Source: Acephala macrosclerotiorum (Eukaryota > Ascomycota > Leotiomycetes > Helotiales > Mollisiaceae). From it: a stretch of 64,000 nucleotides of DNA. The position numbers and the translations under genes are program-made. Positions 32,819 to 43,967 of the stretch are shown one piece after another. The notes under the pieces were generated by a model. The model was not told the origin of the DNA. It did not search any database and was given only the letters and a program-made list of their open reading frames with translations. Numbering within the stretch: position 1 is the first letter of the stretch; every line of letters starts with the position of its first letter. The stretch lies in NCBI GenBank assembly GCA_014904845.1, contig MU119258.1, forward strand, positions 62,001-126,000, in the 5' to 3' direction.

Positions 32819-33657
32819 ATGCCCATCGAAATCGACATCGATGACTTTATGGACCTCAGCATACGAAACAACACAAGATGGCAGAACCGATCAGGAGCGA
32901 GATTCCAACTTTTCAGCAGACTGCTTCTCGCTCTCCAGCGTCGAATTTGAGATTTTGCACACCCGTGTGGTCCTATATTATCGAGGCATTGTTCGCGAAC
33001 GACCCTGAGAGACCGAATCTTGCCGCACCCGCCGACGTCTTCTTTGCACGAGCTGCTATGCCGCTGTGGGCAGCGTGACGATCCTACACATCACATTCGA
33101 CCTGTACATCTTATGAAGAAACCTGGCAGCGGACGGCCGCAGAGGGAAACGATATACCTACGCCCAGATGTCGATATCCTGTATCTTCCAGATCTATGCA
33201 ACATAGATGGGCCGTCATTCCTTTCGACCCTGATAATCAGCTTGCTGTCAAGAAGCTCGCTATGGATCAGCTCTTTGCTCGGGCCTTGACACCGACTCAG
33301 AAGGTTGTTTTTATAATTATGGGCTGGCGAGGCTGGACACATTGTATGCGGTCGAAGGGATACACTATCAAGTGGCCTCAGGGCCCCAAGGAGCTTTTGT
33401 GCCGAGATTTGGTTCACAGATATACTCCAAGGACCATCAGACTTCCAACAAGGTGGTCCATGGACTTCTGGGTGCGAAGGAGACAGAGTAGAAATACTAT
33501 TCTGTGGTCAATGACATGGAGGTGCAAGCTCTATATCGGTCGAAGCCTGAGCCACCGAAGCTCATTTGCCGTCAAGTGGAAAGGAAGCATATGGATGTTA
33601 GGTGCGAGCCACACTTCAGTTGAAAGCTATCGCCGCCTAGATGCATCGTTCCCATAG
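32819..33657 (+). pseudogene. Decayed 2EXR-domain gene
   Basis: From the ATG at 32819 the frame reads IDIDDFMDLSI, then ARFQLFSRLLLALQRRI and a TGA (32948-32950) followed by DFAHPCGPILS. The 2EXR consensus is F..F..LP.E.R..IW..AL, so the stop sits at the conserved tryptophan. The frame continues to ETIYLRPDVDILYLPDL (the second signature, D.DT.Y). The similarity then jumps to another frame (FDPDNQLAVKKLAMDQLFAR, from about 33220) and to a third near the end (NDMEVQALYRSKPEPPKLIC, ending RCEPHFS and TGA around 33626). One nonsense change plus at least two frame changes make this a pseudogene unless introns absent from my reading repair it. An intact 2EXR gene lies at 56610-57494. Confidence 0.7.
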
Positions 33658-34910
33658 GTGGAACAGCGCTGGATTAAGTATTCTAGTCACCGAATCTTTA
33701 GAAAGAATGAATTTTCCATACTGAATTTGATTAGACGATAAATGATTCCCAGGAGGTTTCCACTATTACAGCTCGGCCTCGACCTGGTCAAAACACCGCC
33801 TAGTGCTTTTGGGACCTGCCAATACTATTTGGATCGCAACCTAATTTTCCAACTGGACGTCAAATATGATAATACTAGCAACTTCGGTCGTTTCGTTTGT
33901 ACATGTAAGTAGATACTCCGCCTGGAGGTCCTTTGAGACAGCAAATGTTAGGGACAATTTAGACGCAGCTGGATCCATGGTTTCTTTTGGTGAACACTAA
34001 CCTGATCATCCGATCAACCTGGCTTTCCGGATTGCGATAGACATCCATTCTCCACGGCATCATGATCTCAAACTTGCCAAGTCTTTGCGGAGCCTCCGGA
34101 GCCTCTCAACCTCTGGCGGACGATCCTAATTCCAACTCACAGAGCAGAACTCACAGAAAGACGCAACACATGAATCCAAACAGATAACCTTAGGACGCTC
34201 GATTCGTGTATTAACCATACGAAAACGTACCTCAAGGTACCAACTTGTCGACCGGCAATCAAATCTGCGGCTGCGACAGCCCGCGCTACTATCCGTTCCC
34301 ATGCAAGGTTCACCGTCTTGCGATCATCGCCGAGCCAGTGCGATCCGCTTTCGATACTAAATTGTGTCACGCTGTACAACTGGTGGGTGACTGGTCAGAT
34401 CAGGGATGGATTTCAGTGCTCGAAGCGAAGCAGACACAATGTTCATCAATCGCCGCTGGAAAAATAAGACCAACGCCCCTCCGGCATGCACGTCACTGTT
34501 CACTAGTACCAGTCAGTACCGCGATACGAGAAACGGTCTCTGTTTCTGCTCACCAATCGGTCACGAGGCTCTGAACAGTTTTATTGTCTGCAGGAATAAA
34601 GTATTACCGGAGGCTCAAAGTAGCTTGGTTCGCTTGGAAGCGGTGAGTTGACATGAAGGACCCCCCCTCGTGATGGTGTTGATCCTCCGAGTTCCTCGAA
34701 TACGAGCTCTCAACGTCATGTCGATCGCAAGTTCCCGCAGCGACAAACAACATCACCAGTTCCTTCCCCTCCCCCTCCCGGAATCACCTTGAGATCCCCA
34801 ACTTTATAAAGGTAAGTGACCATCTCCTTTTTCCATCTGATCAAGTTCATCTCAACTTTACACATTATATCCCTCACAAAACATCACTGTCGCTTCCACA
34901 CATCATCAAA
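33658..34910. other. Intergenic, no gene supported
   Basis: No conserved protein is visible. The 3' part forms the promoter of the DUF7907 gene: C/T-rich tracts at 34755-34785 and a TATA box at 34803. Confidence 0.4.
34803..34810 (+). promoter_or_regulatory. TATA box of the DUF7907 gene
   Basis: TTTATAAA lies 101-108 nt upstream of the ATG at 34911, after a pyrimidine-rich tract. Position and context fit a strong fungal core promoter. Confidence 0.55.
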
Positions 34911-35504
34911 ATGCGCATATCAATAATCGCGAGCACGCTCGCCCTCGCGGCTAACCAAGTCGCAGCACAATACAACAATCAATCCGCACCATTCAACCTC
35001 GTTCTCCACTCCCATAATACCACCTATGACGGCCAAACCCTCGCCGCCTGCCACGAAGGCGCCGCAATCGAAGGTCTGTGCCTATCCGGCCCCCTAACCA
35101 ACACCTCCGTCCAATACACCTTCAACACCTCCACTACCTTCTCTCCCGACCCTGTCCTTGGTACCCCCGGCTACCTCAACTACGAACTCCGCGGAGGCAA
35201 TTTCAATTTGAGTTCGCCGTTGGATATTCCTGTTAATCCGATCTCGAATGTGGCAGTTCCGTTGTTTGGGCCGAGTGAGAGTGGGGCGAATGTTGGATTC
35301 GATACAGACAACAAGTTGTTTGTTTGGGGGTATACGGATGATACTGTTAGTCCGCCGGTTTATAAGACTCAGGGATTTTATAGATGGTATGTTTGTTTCA
35401 CGAATGCGGGGTATACGTATACGACTTTGGCGTGGGTTGTTGGGCCGCATAGCCCGGAGAATCCGAGTTGTGTGAAGGTGGATGTCAAAAGGGTATTTGT
35501 TTGA
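34911..35504 (+). CDS. Secreted DUF7907-type protein
   Basis: A single exon encodes 197 aa. A signal peptide (MRISIIASTLALAANQVAAQ) precedes the domain. The order of conserved blocks fits DUF7907 fungal secreted proteins: SAPFNLVLHSHN near the start, AACHEGAAIEGLCL, NVAVPLFGPSESG, DDTVSPP, FYRWYVC, YTYTTLAWVVG and a final CVKVDVKRVFV. There are four cysteines after the signal peptide and several N-glycosylation sequons in the first 100 residues. The function is unknown; it is expected outside the cell or in the wall. Confidence 0.85.
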   Translation: MRISIIASTLALAANQVAAQYNNQSAPFNLVLHSHNTTYDGQTLAACHEGAAIEGLCLSGPLTNTSVQYTFNTSTTFSPDPVLGTPGYLNYELRGGNFNLSSPLDIPVNPISNVAVPLFGPSESGANVGFDTDNKLFVWGYTDDTVSPPVYKTQGFYRWYVCFTNAGYTYTTLAWVVGPHSPENPSCVKVDVKRVFV

Positions 35505-36086
35505 GGAACAAAGTCTGGCAATGGTGGAATTGAGGCAAGTTGAGACAGATTGGGGTTCGTGGAAACGGCGACGAAGTCACGGATTGAAAAGTGTTGGCTG
35601 GCAGACTGTATAATAGCATAATGGTAATGAGAGAATGAAACTCGATGACACTAAGGTCCGCGAGTGGGAGGTTCTGTTTGAGAGATCGTGGGTGCATGGT
35701 TTCAACTTCGAGCCCGAGATTGGGCGCAATTGTTGTTGCTACTAAAGCTTCCGACTTCTAATTACTACGGTTTCTCTTTCAATTCATTTCAATGCTGAGA
35801 TCTTTTATTCACGTTTGATGTATTGAACAGAACGTGGTTTGAGTGCTTCGAGTTGTAGGTCGGCATGTCTGGGAGGATGTACTTTGCAAAGAACCGAGCG
35901 GAAGCTTCTGTCAGTAGATCACCACCTTCATTCATTGAGCGAGCTGCTGTTCCCTATATTCTTTCTCAAGAAGCCGCTTTCGAACCTATTATAACCAGCC
36001 AGCCCCCTTCTCTTCCATGCGATGCTTATTCAGAAATCGTGGCCCTTTTACTCCTCAGTCATGAAAAATCTGTTTTTGAGCCGACT
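35505..36086. other. Convergent 3' intergenic region
   Basis: The DUF7907 gene and the Clr5 gene converge. No gene supported; the plus-strand frame at 35865-36188 overlaps the 3' end of the Clr5 gene and has no motif. Confidence 0.4.
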
Positions 36087-37896
36087 CTAGAAATCAATAG
36101 TTCGTCGGGTGAACATCCAAAACCATCTCATTATATCACGCTGCTTACTTTCCTCGATGCGATTCACACATATCCACGCCATTTCTAAATCATTTTCCTT
36201 CTCGCTCTTACTCGCTAATCGGTGATGGTGACGGTGTAATGCACGAAATATGAAGGAATTAGCCTGCATGACATCGGCAAGACCTCCTTTACCCATCCTT
36301 GTGTTATCAATGATTTTGTCGAAGATCGTTAAAGCCTCCAGAGGGTCCGCTCTTCCACATATCATCACTGTGCTTGTGAGCATGATCATGAGTCTCCAAC
36401 GGCTGCAAACCTGAGTGCTTGCATCTCGCTCGTCCTTCAGCAGCTCTTGCCAAATAAGATGTATCATCGATCTCAACACCTGACCATCATCTTGGTGTTG
36501 GTAGTCCTGCATACACATGGCTACAAGCCACGTGAGAGTTGATTCATCTAGTTGGTGGATGTCTGGTGGTGATCCCCAAAGCTCGATACCGGATATGAAG
36601 TCGAGAAGAGAAGATATGACGAGTTTCTGAGTTGGCAGAGGGTGCCAACGCAATGTAAGGTCCGCTAATGCGAGCTGACATATGAATTTCCTTGCTGGTT
36701 GATGTCTGTCCCCATACACTTGAATTGATCTCTTCAAATAAAACGTCTTTTCGTCTGACGACCATCTGTCGTTCATCTCCAACGGCCATATTATAGCTGT
36801 AGTCTTTGCACTCTCGGTCAGCTCCACGTGTCCATTCGAAAAAGGAGGCTTTGGTGACGAGTGTCGCTCGCTGTCTTCTTGAACTTCATGCATTCCAACA
36901 TCGAAGCTAGCTGTAATGTCTCTGATATCCATTGGGATTACTGAGTGCGTTGATCCTGTCGACACACCTATGGACATGGCCCCTGCTACCGTAGCACGAC
37001 TGATTGAATTTCTCGATTCGGGCTGGTCTAGGGCGCGGTACTCATTGTCTGGGAAGGTCGTCTCTTCTTCCTCTTCAATATTGTCCATGTCATTCTCGTA
37101 CCTCGGCGTGCCGTATGTGATGTTCACTGGTGTCGCTACTAGTATCAGTATCACTGTGCACATCGAAATGGAAGCTTCGTACTTGCACTCGGTGACGGCG
37201 CATCGATCGTCTCCGCCGTCTTACGCTTCTTGAAGGCATCAAGCCTTGCGGGTCTGATCATTTGGCCTGCGCAGTAGAACGCCGTCTCTTTCCCTCCGTT
37301 ACGTTTTCGTTGCTCTGCTTTGGCTACGAGTATAGCCATATCGTTCTTGCTCAGGTTCTTGTCAAAGTTCCACTCCTTCACTTGCATCTTTCACTTTCGC
37401 AAACTAAATCCGTCAGTTCACGTCTTGGCAGTTTATTAATTTTTAGCTTGAGATTTTACCTAGCTGTGAACGAATGCTTTCGCTGTATCTCGGCCATCGT
37501 TATTTCCAATTTCTTCCCTTCCACAACATAGAGTTGGCGAACTTCGTCTTTGATTGACTCCCATTTTTCTCGTTTCGCAGCGCGGCGAGATGGCTTTGGG
37601 ACTTGCTGATATTTTGGCGATAGCGACGAAGTTGCTGCTGCGTTGGGTGTCGTTGGCGCAATGTTGCCTACTGGATGGGAGCCAAACTTCGTAGCTTCGG
37701 TGATTGCAGGAATGGAACCTGTGGTGAAATATGTGTAAGAACTTGGAGGAGGAGGCACTAACAACGTCCACTGGTGTTTCGGGCAGTATTCGAATAGATC
37801 TCCTTTCCTTACGAATGTCTTGTCACAGTCCCAGCACCAGGCTACGTGAAGATCGAGGCCGGCGACGAAGTCTGCCAAGTACATTCTCGACTCCAT
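36087..37896 (-). CDS. Clr5-domain protein 1, interrupted by an in-frame TGA
   Basis: Exons 37896-37460, 37403-37183 and 37138-36087 close in phase to 569 codons plus stop. The N-terminus has a Cys pair and Cys/His tail (WCWDCDKTFVRKGDLFEYCPKH), possibly metal-binding. A Clr5 domain spans about 118-200: WESIKDEVRQLYV, then SLRK-stop-KMQVKEWNFDKN. Codon 150 is TGA (37393-37391). Its paralog Clr5-2 has ERKWKDKIKEWRFKKN at the same place, with the preceding 56-nt intron at the identical position and phase, so the lost residue is tryptophan. After the stop the frame remains open for 420 codons through a long helical region. Clr5 is named after a fission yeast protein linked to silencing; the filamentous family is large and its members are mostly uncharacterised. 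No other lesion is seen. Confidence 0.8.
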
Positions 37897-38041
37897 GGTG
37901 CAAGTTTTAACCAGAGGCTGGGAGGAGGAGGTCCTGTCGAGAAGTATTGGGAAGTTCCAAGTCCAGGCGTCGGATTACAATATCGTTTTCGAAGGTCAGA
38001 TCCGGAGGAATCTAGAGGTCTAAATATTCTGCGGGTACGTG

Positions 38042-38217
38042 AGGCTGCGATGCGAACATGTTTGGCAGGTGAAGCGGACCACTCATCTTCAAGAGCAAAA
38101 GTGCAAGTTTGAAGTGCAGGGTAGAGCACACTACCATGCATGACTGTATGCAAGCCACCGACCAGGCTCCTTCGAGCTGAGTCGTGCAAAAGTGCAAGTT
38201 TGAGGTTGGGTATAGCG
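38042..38217 (-). repeat. Upstream block shared with Clr5-2, including a direct repeat
   Basis: Read with 43497-43640, three blocks occur in the same order: AGGCTGCGA, CGGACCACTCA (38075) and GCAAGCCACCG (38150), with AAAAGTGCAA-type bases between. Within it a block of about 33 bp beginning GCAAAAGTGCAAGTTTGA occurs twice, at 38095-38127 and 38186-38217. It lies 150-320 bp upstream of the Clr5-1 start codon. Confidence 0.65.
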
Positions 38218-38625
38218 TCACCAACCTGATTGACATACAGCTATGATTCGAGTTGATATACAAAGAATTTGATCATCTCCGCCATATCCCCTTTCGTTGA
38301 CGAACAGGTCGTATTGCGGTACTAATTGGATGCTGTGTTGGAACATGGTCACGTGACCGTTTACACTCGATTACCCCTTATCCTCCTCCTTCTCTCCTTT
38401 TTTCCTATCTCCCATCATTGTCTTTAGGGCACTTGCCTCATCATTCGTCGAATTGCTGTCCATCTCATCGATTTCATCCTCGTTTTCAGTGTCATTCACA
38501 ATCAGTAGCTCGCCTTGATGCTCGGAAGGCAAGCTTATTCTGGCACCAGCCCACTTAGTCTCTTTTCTAGAAGATTATCCACCTCGACCTTTCTCGGATT
38601 TTTGGCTAGTAAGTATTGGCAACTA
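38218..38625. other. Intergenic, no gene supported
   Basis: Between the Clr5-1 upstream block and the HET gene 3' end. No coding block or RNA gene seen. Confidence 0.4.
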
Positions 38626-40887
38626 TCACAGTATCCGCAATTCCTTTTCTTCAGCGTCCGCGAACCACTCCTCCCAGTTCTCCCAAAGACAAAGATCTTC
38701 CCAACCCTCCCAGCAATCCCAATCTTTCCTATTCTTGTACAATGGACCGCTGCAGTTTAAATTTCCAGCCGAGATGCCTATCCGCTGGTAGGTGGACGGC
38801 ACATCTTTCTGGGCGGAGGGCTGTCTGCTGAGGACGAGAATACAAGGACGTGTTTCGTTCTCCTTTTCTTTTGTAAAGAGAAGCAGACAGGTCACAATTC
38901 CCTTCGATCTTCGACTTCCATTCTCTGGACTGTTGAGCCTGTCTGTTGGAAGTCCTCTTCGAACGGTTGCGCTTCCAAGGTCATCATGCTTTTCACTTTT
39001 GAAAGCGCGGAGTATGCTAAGCTTTGAGGACTTAATATCGCCTTCCCCAACGATGTGGCAGTCTGGTACCATGAGTTGGGGCTTGAAGTCTTTTCTGCGA
39101 ACAAGGCCGCATCCGTAGATATCGCTCTCCATCTCCGCCTCGATAACTTGTCCTCTCAAATCTATAAAGCTCCCCGGCTTCACTTCGCCAAACCCGTTCT
39201 CAGGATTCAGAGGTTGGCATTCATATGAAACTAATTCCACACAGCTTTTGATCGGTATCTCATAACATTCCCCTTCAAGAATATCTAAAACACCGTTGAA
39301 CTTCGTCTGGTCAAAGTCGGTCGCCCACATCCAATACACATTATCGGAGACAGATGCCCACGACCAAGAAGGCACACCGTTGTCAGGGGATCGTTGCATA
39401 CGTGGCTTCCCAGTTGAGCAATCGTTCAGCTCCCTACGATACCAAGCTAGACATCTTGGGAAGTCAGAAATCCAGAGTCCAGCGATGTATTCAGAACCTA
39501 TTTCCCTGCTGTATCTGGACGCCGTTCCTGAAAGAGCTGGCAGTCGGTCTGTCCAGTAGGTCAAATGCCGCTGTGAATAATCTTCCATATCCTCACGCCA
39601 TTTCCTCGCTGTTTTTAGACGTGTTTTCTCTGCTTTCTTCCAGTCTGATTCGCCTTTAACGCCACGGCATTCGCATGTGTTGGCAGTGGCGCAATGCCAA
39701 TGTACTTGCTGCGTCGTGAAATCTACCGTCCTAACAGACAAATGTCGCTCTTGCCAGGCCCAAGCTCGAAATTCAAGTGGTCCGTAGACCCATCCAGGTG
39801 AGATCTCTGGGCTATGCTTCCTAGCTTTCACAACTGTGGTAGTCTTCGACAGAGTACTGACATCGATATCATGATGTTGATATTTATGGCGTTCATTCGG
39901 CGCGTCAGGACCAAGGAATGGTGTTGAACTGTCCGGGGAAGAGACAGCTGTGACGGTGAATAAAGCATTCTCGTAGACTTTGTCCATCATTTGGGAATTG
40001 TGTGCCCAGTCTGAGCGTTGGTCTTGGATGATGCAGAGGGAGTCGATCCATACGTATTGGACGCCAAGTTTGTGTGCCACCGCGACGCAGTCTTTAAAGG
40101 TTTGAGGGAGTTTAGTAAATGGGATGCCTTTGCAATGACGATTGAGGTTGCTTTTTGTTGTAGATAGATGCACAGTACCACCCCAGCAGTGGCTCAGTGT
40201 GATGTAACGTGATGTTGGTCTATGGAGAGCAGTCTCGATGAGTTGTAAGTCGCATTCACCTCCTGTTGAGGATTCGTTGAGTCGAAGTAGTCGGTCCGGG
40301 AACCAATGCACATTTTGCAACGCAGAGCAGAGGGGATGGCTAGTTGTGCATTGATAGAGACAATCTCTTAGGAAGGTCCACATGGAATCGTCTCCGGCCG
40401 TTGGTGAGATGTCTCGCCCAATTCCGACAAAAGCCATATCGGATGGATTATCTTATGACGAGTAAGTGGCTATCGATCACTTTGGAGTGATGAGATACAG
40501 ATTTGAGAGCATGAAGAATCGCCATGACTCACCATTCCCAGTGTATAGCTCAATCGACAATAGATTCCTGGACCATCCATTTTTCTTCCGCCCGACATGA
40601 AGTAGTCTCTGAGCACCTGGTCGCCCACTAGGATGGACATCTACTATGGCATCTTTGTCGCTTTGAGTTTTGTCACTGAGAAGCCCTGGGTCTAGTTTCT
40701 GAATTGCTTGGACAAGGACGTGGCAATATTCGCAGGATGATTGAGTAATTCCTTCGATCCAATCTAACATGGGAACATACTCCATGTGTCGGTCATACGC
40801 GAGGTCATTGCAGAATCGACATTGTGGGGTGGATATCTCGAGCGCTTGTGTTGTTTCAATTTGCGGCGCGTCTGGGAGCGTGGACAT
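38626..40887 (-). CDS. HET-domain (heterokaryon incompatibility type) protein
   Basis: Two exons, 40887-40533 and 40451-38626, encode about 726 aa; the intron is 81 nt. Exon 1 has a Cys-rich start (CRFCNDLAYDRH, SSCEYCHVL). The HET domain spans about 195-340 and has its three signature blocks: RYITLSHCWGG, LGVQYVWIDSLCIIQD and, after a spacer, AWAWQERHLS. VPSWSWASV further down is the usual post-HET block. HET proteins trigger programmed cell death or incompatibility when partners mismatch, and many sit next to NLR or effector genes. No partner domain is fused here. It sits between the two Clr5 paralogs on the same strand. The frame is intact. Confidence 0.92.
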
Positions 40888-41252
40888 ATTGAACGACTGA
40901 GATGGATGTTGGAAGAGATGTCTACGCTGCGGAGGGCAGAAAATACCCTAAAATTTTACGCCATCTTGACGGCGATCATTTGTAAGCATGCATACTGTAG
41001 AGCACCCTGTAGCAGCACGTACTCGCTAATGTTAGGGGGTTCGCTTAGGGGCTCCAGGGGAGCCAAGGTCCCTGGCACGCGTCGAGAGTCCTTACAAGTT
41101 ACTGTGGCCTTCTGGAGAATACCCAAGAAAAGACCACAAACACTTTTGTGCAGATGAGAATAGTCTCATTAAAGTAATCTTCCAATTCAAATGAGAGATC
41201 TTGTCATTGCTAACTACCTGTCCGTCGCATCTGGTGACCTAGATCTTACCTT

Positions 41253-43395
41253 TCACTTCCATAAGTCCGACAAATTGAAGCTGATATCCGTCAATCCGCT
41301 CGCGCTCTCCGTGTAGGTCATACCAAATTTATTTGAGCTGGCGTTATCCATGTTGCTGTCGACTTCCATGACACTTCCTTCATCCGCTTCGACCATGTCC
41401 TCCAATTCAACCAAGCTGCTGTCCGTCACACTCTCACTCTCATTCTCCACGTCCCCTACCATAATCTCGCCTTCTTCAACCCAGCCCAAGCTCCTTCGCG
41501 GAGGTGTAGTAACATTCTCAAACAGTATGCAATCCAGATGGAGTATCTCCTCTACCATATCTAAGGAAACATGCTGTCCCAAGGGACGTGGGATACTGAT
41601 TAAAGCAGGCTTCACAAGTAATATCTGCTCGGAGCAAAACCGCTTCGGGAGACTGCTTCCCATGGCAGAAATAGCTTGGTAGGCATGGTGTATTGCAACA
41701 AGAAGCCCTGGCCATTGTTTCTGACGCTGAAGCACGATACAATACTCGACTAGCAATCGAATCGTCTGTTGATGGACCATAGGAGTTGAGATTGACCCGG
41801 CATTCCAGAACGCGGCAAAGGACTCTCCTTCATTCGGCCGCCAAGTTGGAATTATATACATGCTCGAGGGATTCCTAGAAATAGCCGTTGAAAGGTATGG
41901 CGGCAACTGCCAAATCTCTGAGATGAATAAGCTCACCACAGTTGCCGAGTGACCCAACTCGCTTATCGAGTCGGGCTTTAAGCCCCTGAGGTGACGCGAT
42001 AGCTTTCCACGCAACACATATCTGATCGCACAGTAGTATAGATCATGTTCATCATCATGCGTCAAATCGTGGCCCGTTATATTTATAGGATCGTATGCAA
42101 ACTATAGAAGTTCGTCAAGTACCCGTACTGCATCGCGAAGAGAGAGCTGAGACGACGCAAGAAGTTTATGTGCTCCATAAAACCTGCGGATATACTCGAG
42201 GCGAAGTTGGGTCCTTCTATCTTGTGCTGCTGCTGACTTGGGCCGCTGATACTGCTGTAAGAGATACTCCAACGTGGAGGAAACGAGTTGATTAGCCCAG
42301 CCAGGCAATTTGAAGTTTCCATACCGAAGGAGCTGCAAACAATGGCGGGTAGACATGAGTATATCGGAACTAGTAGAGCTTCTCAAGTAGAGAATGCTTT
42401 CCCTTAAACATATTCCAAACTCTCGGTCTTCCATATCTACCTCGGCATGGATATAATTGTGAATAGCTCGTACATATTGAGCTTCTGCGAGATTTCGTTG
42501 CCCACTTGCTCGAAGATAACGAGAAAGGGCGGTTTCATTACCTAGGCATTGGAGGGCGAGTTCTTGATAATTGGGTCGTCTAAAGGATCTTCTTATACGT
42601 GTACGATCTGGAATATCGTCGTAAATCGTTCCCATGACAGATGATCGATAAACTTCTGATCCCCTTTTGATGTCAGGTTCCAGCATAACAGAGACGTATG
42701 GAGCTGCTGATAATGCTTACAATTCAATGGGGAAGGTCGTAAGAACGCTGTGCTCGATGTCCTCATCGAGGGGCGGATCATCGTCGAAGTCATCCATCAC
42801 AGTGGGCTTCGGTGTGTCGTAGGCTATGTGTGGCGGAGTTTCTGTGAGGATCAACAATTGCCTTTGATAATTCTCGCTCAAGATGAAGACGTACCTGGAA
42901 CAATACAATCTGCAGCCACCGTAGTTATCCTTCTTTTTTTGAATTGCTCAACCTTGCTGTCATCGACAAGCAGACCGTGCCGGCGAAACTCGGTATCCTT
43001 TCCCTCTTCCAGCTTTCGCTTCTCAGCCTTGGCGACCATAAACCCCAACTCTTTCGCAGGAATGTTCTTCTTGAACCTCCATTCTTTGATCTTGTCCTTC
43101 CATTTGCGCTCGCTGTGCCCAGTCAGTAAGGGCTCACGCTCCTATTGCTTTGCGGGTGAACCCCTTACCTTTTTCTGAAGCCTCGCTCCATCTCAAACCA
43201 AAGCATGGTTTCCCTGAGAGTTTTGTCCTGATCTACGTAAATGCTTCGGATTTCATCCCTATGAGATTCCCAGGTTAAGTTGTTGCGTTCGAGAGCTTTC
43301 AGCTTGCGAGGCTGCGACTGCGAAACAGCTGAATCCTTCTCCGGGGCTCGCTGCAATGGGGTGCTTGATGCCATGATATTATATGCGTGATGCAA
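41253..43395 (-). CDS. Clr5-domain protein 2, interrupted by an in-frame TAG
   Basis: Exons 43395-43169, 43112-42895, 42841-42721 and 42663-41253 close in phase to 658 codons plus stop. The Clr5 domain spans about 40-125: LTWESHRDEIRSIYV, GFRKSERKWKDKIKEW, then FMVAKAEKRKLEEGKDTEFR. A segment PPHIAYDTPKP matches PVNITYGTPRY of Clr5-1. Codon 376 is TAG (42104-42102) between VLDELL and FAYDPINITGHDL, and the same frame continues for 282 codons to TAA-type termination at 41253. A tryptophan (TGG) is the simplest ancestor but this is inferred, since I have no paralog block covering it. A 30-nt GTACGG...CTATAG segment could be excised in frame to remove the stop, but it is shorter than any intron here. 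A second, downstream ATG at 43374 is an alternative start. Confidence 0.8.
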
Positions 43396-43496
43396 TGTTA
43401 AGCAATGAGACTGAGAGTAAGGGTCAACGATGACGGGATAGGGAGTATGGAAGGGGAAGGTTGGAATGTATAATAGGAAAGAAGTACTCTAGGTGT

Positions 43497-43640
43497 AAGG
43501 CTGCGAGATGTTGGTGATAGGATCGGATACGGACCACTCAGCGAAAGGTGCAAAATTTAAAAGTTGGGAAAGGTGCGCCACACAACATACGCAAGCCACC
43601 GCCACCTGGATGATTGGGTAGGAAAAAGGTGCAAAAGTCG
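43497..43640 (-). repeat. Upstream block shared with Clr5-1
   Basis: Contains AGGCTGCGA, CGGACCACTCA (43530-43540) and GCAAGCCACCG (from 43591), in the same order and similar spacing as 38042-38160, with AAAGGTGCAA-type bases in two places. It lies 100-245 bp upstream of the Clr5-2 start. Confidence 0.65.
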
Positions 43641-43967
43641 TTCTGTTTCAAAGGCAAGCCTCTCCGTTTGGAGGCTGTCAAGTTGAAGCTCCAACCTGTT
43701 GCTCGAGATTGGGTTTTCCAAGTGATAACCCCGGACTGCTAACCCTCGTAACACTTTCGGGCACAGAATCCGCGAAACGTTTAGTGTTCTTGGGTGCATT
43801 TGAACAGGGGCTGATCGCTAAAATTCTGGATTTCGCTGGACGACCGAACACTAACCGAAAGCCTGAGATGCGCAGCCACTTGGCGACGACCGGATTTCCT
43901 TCAACTAAATATTTGCGACCTCGAAACTTGAAGATGAATTGGTCTTGAATTAAGATACTTATTACTT

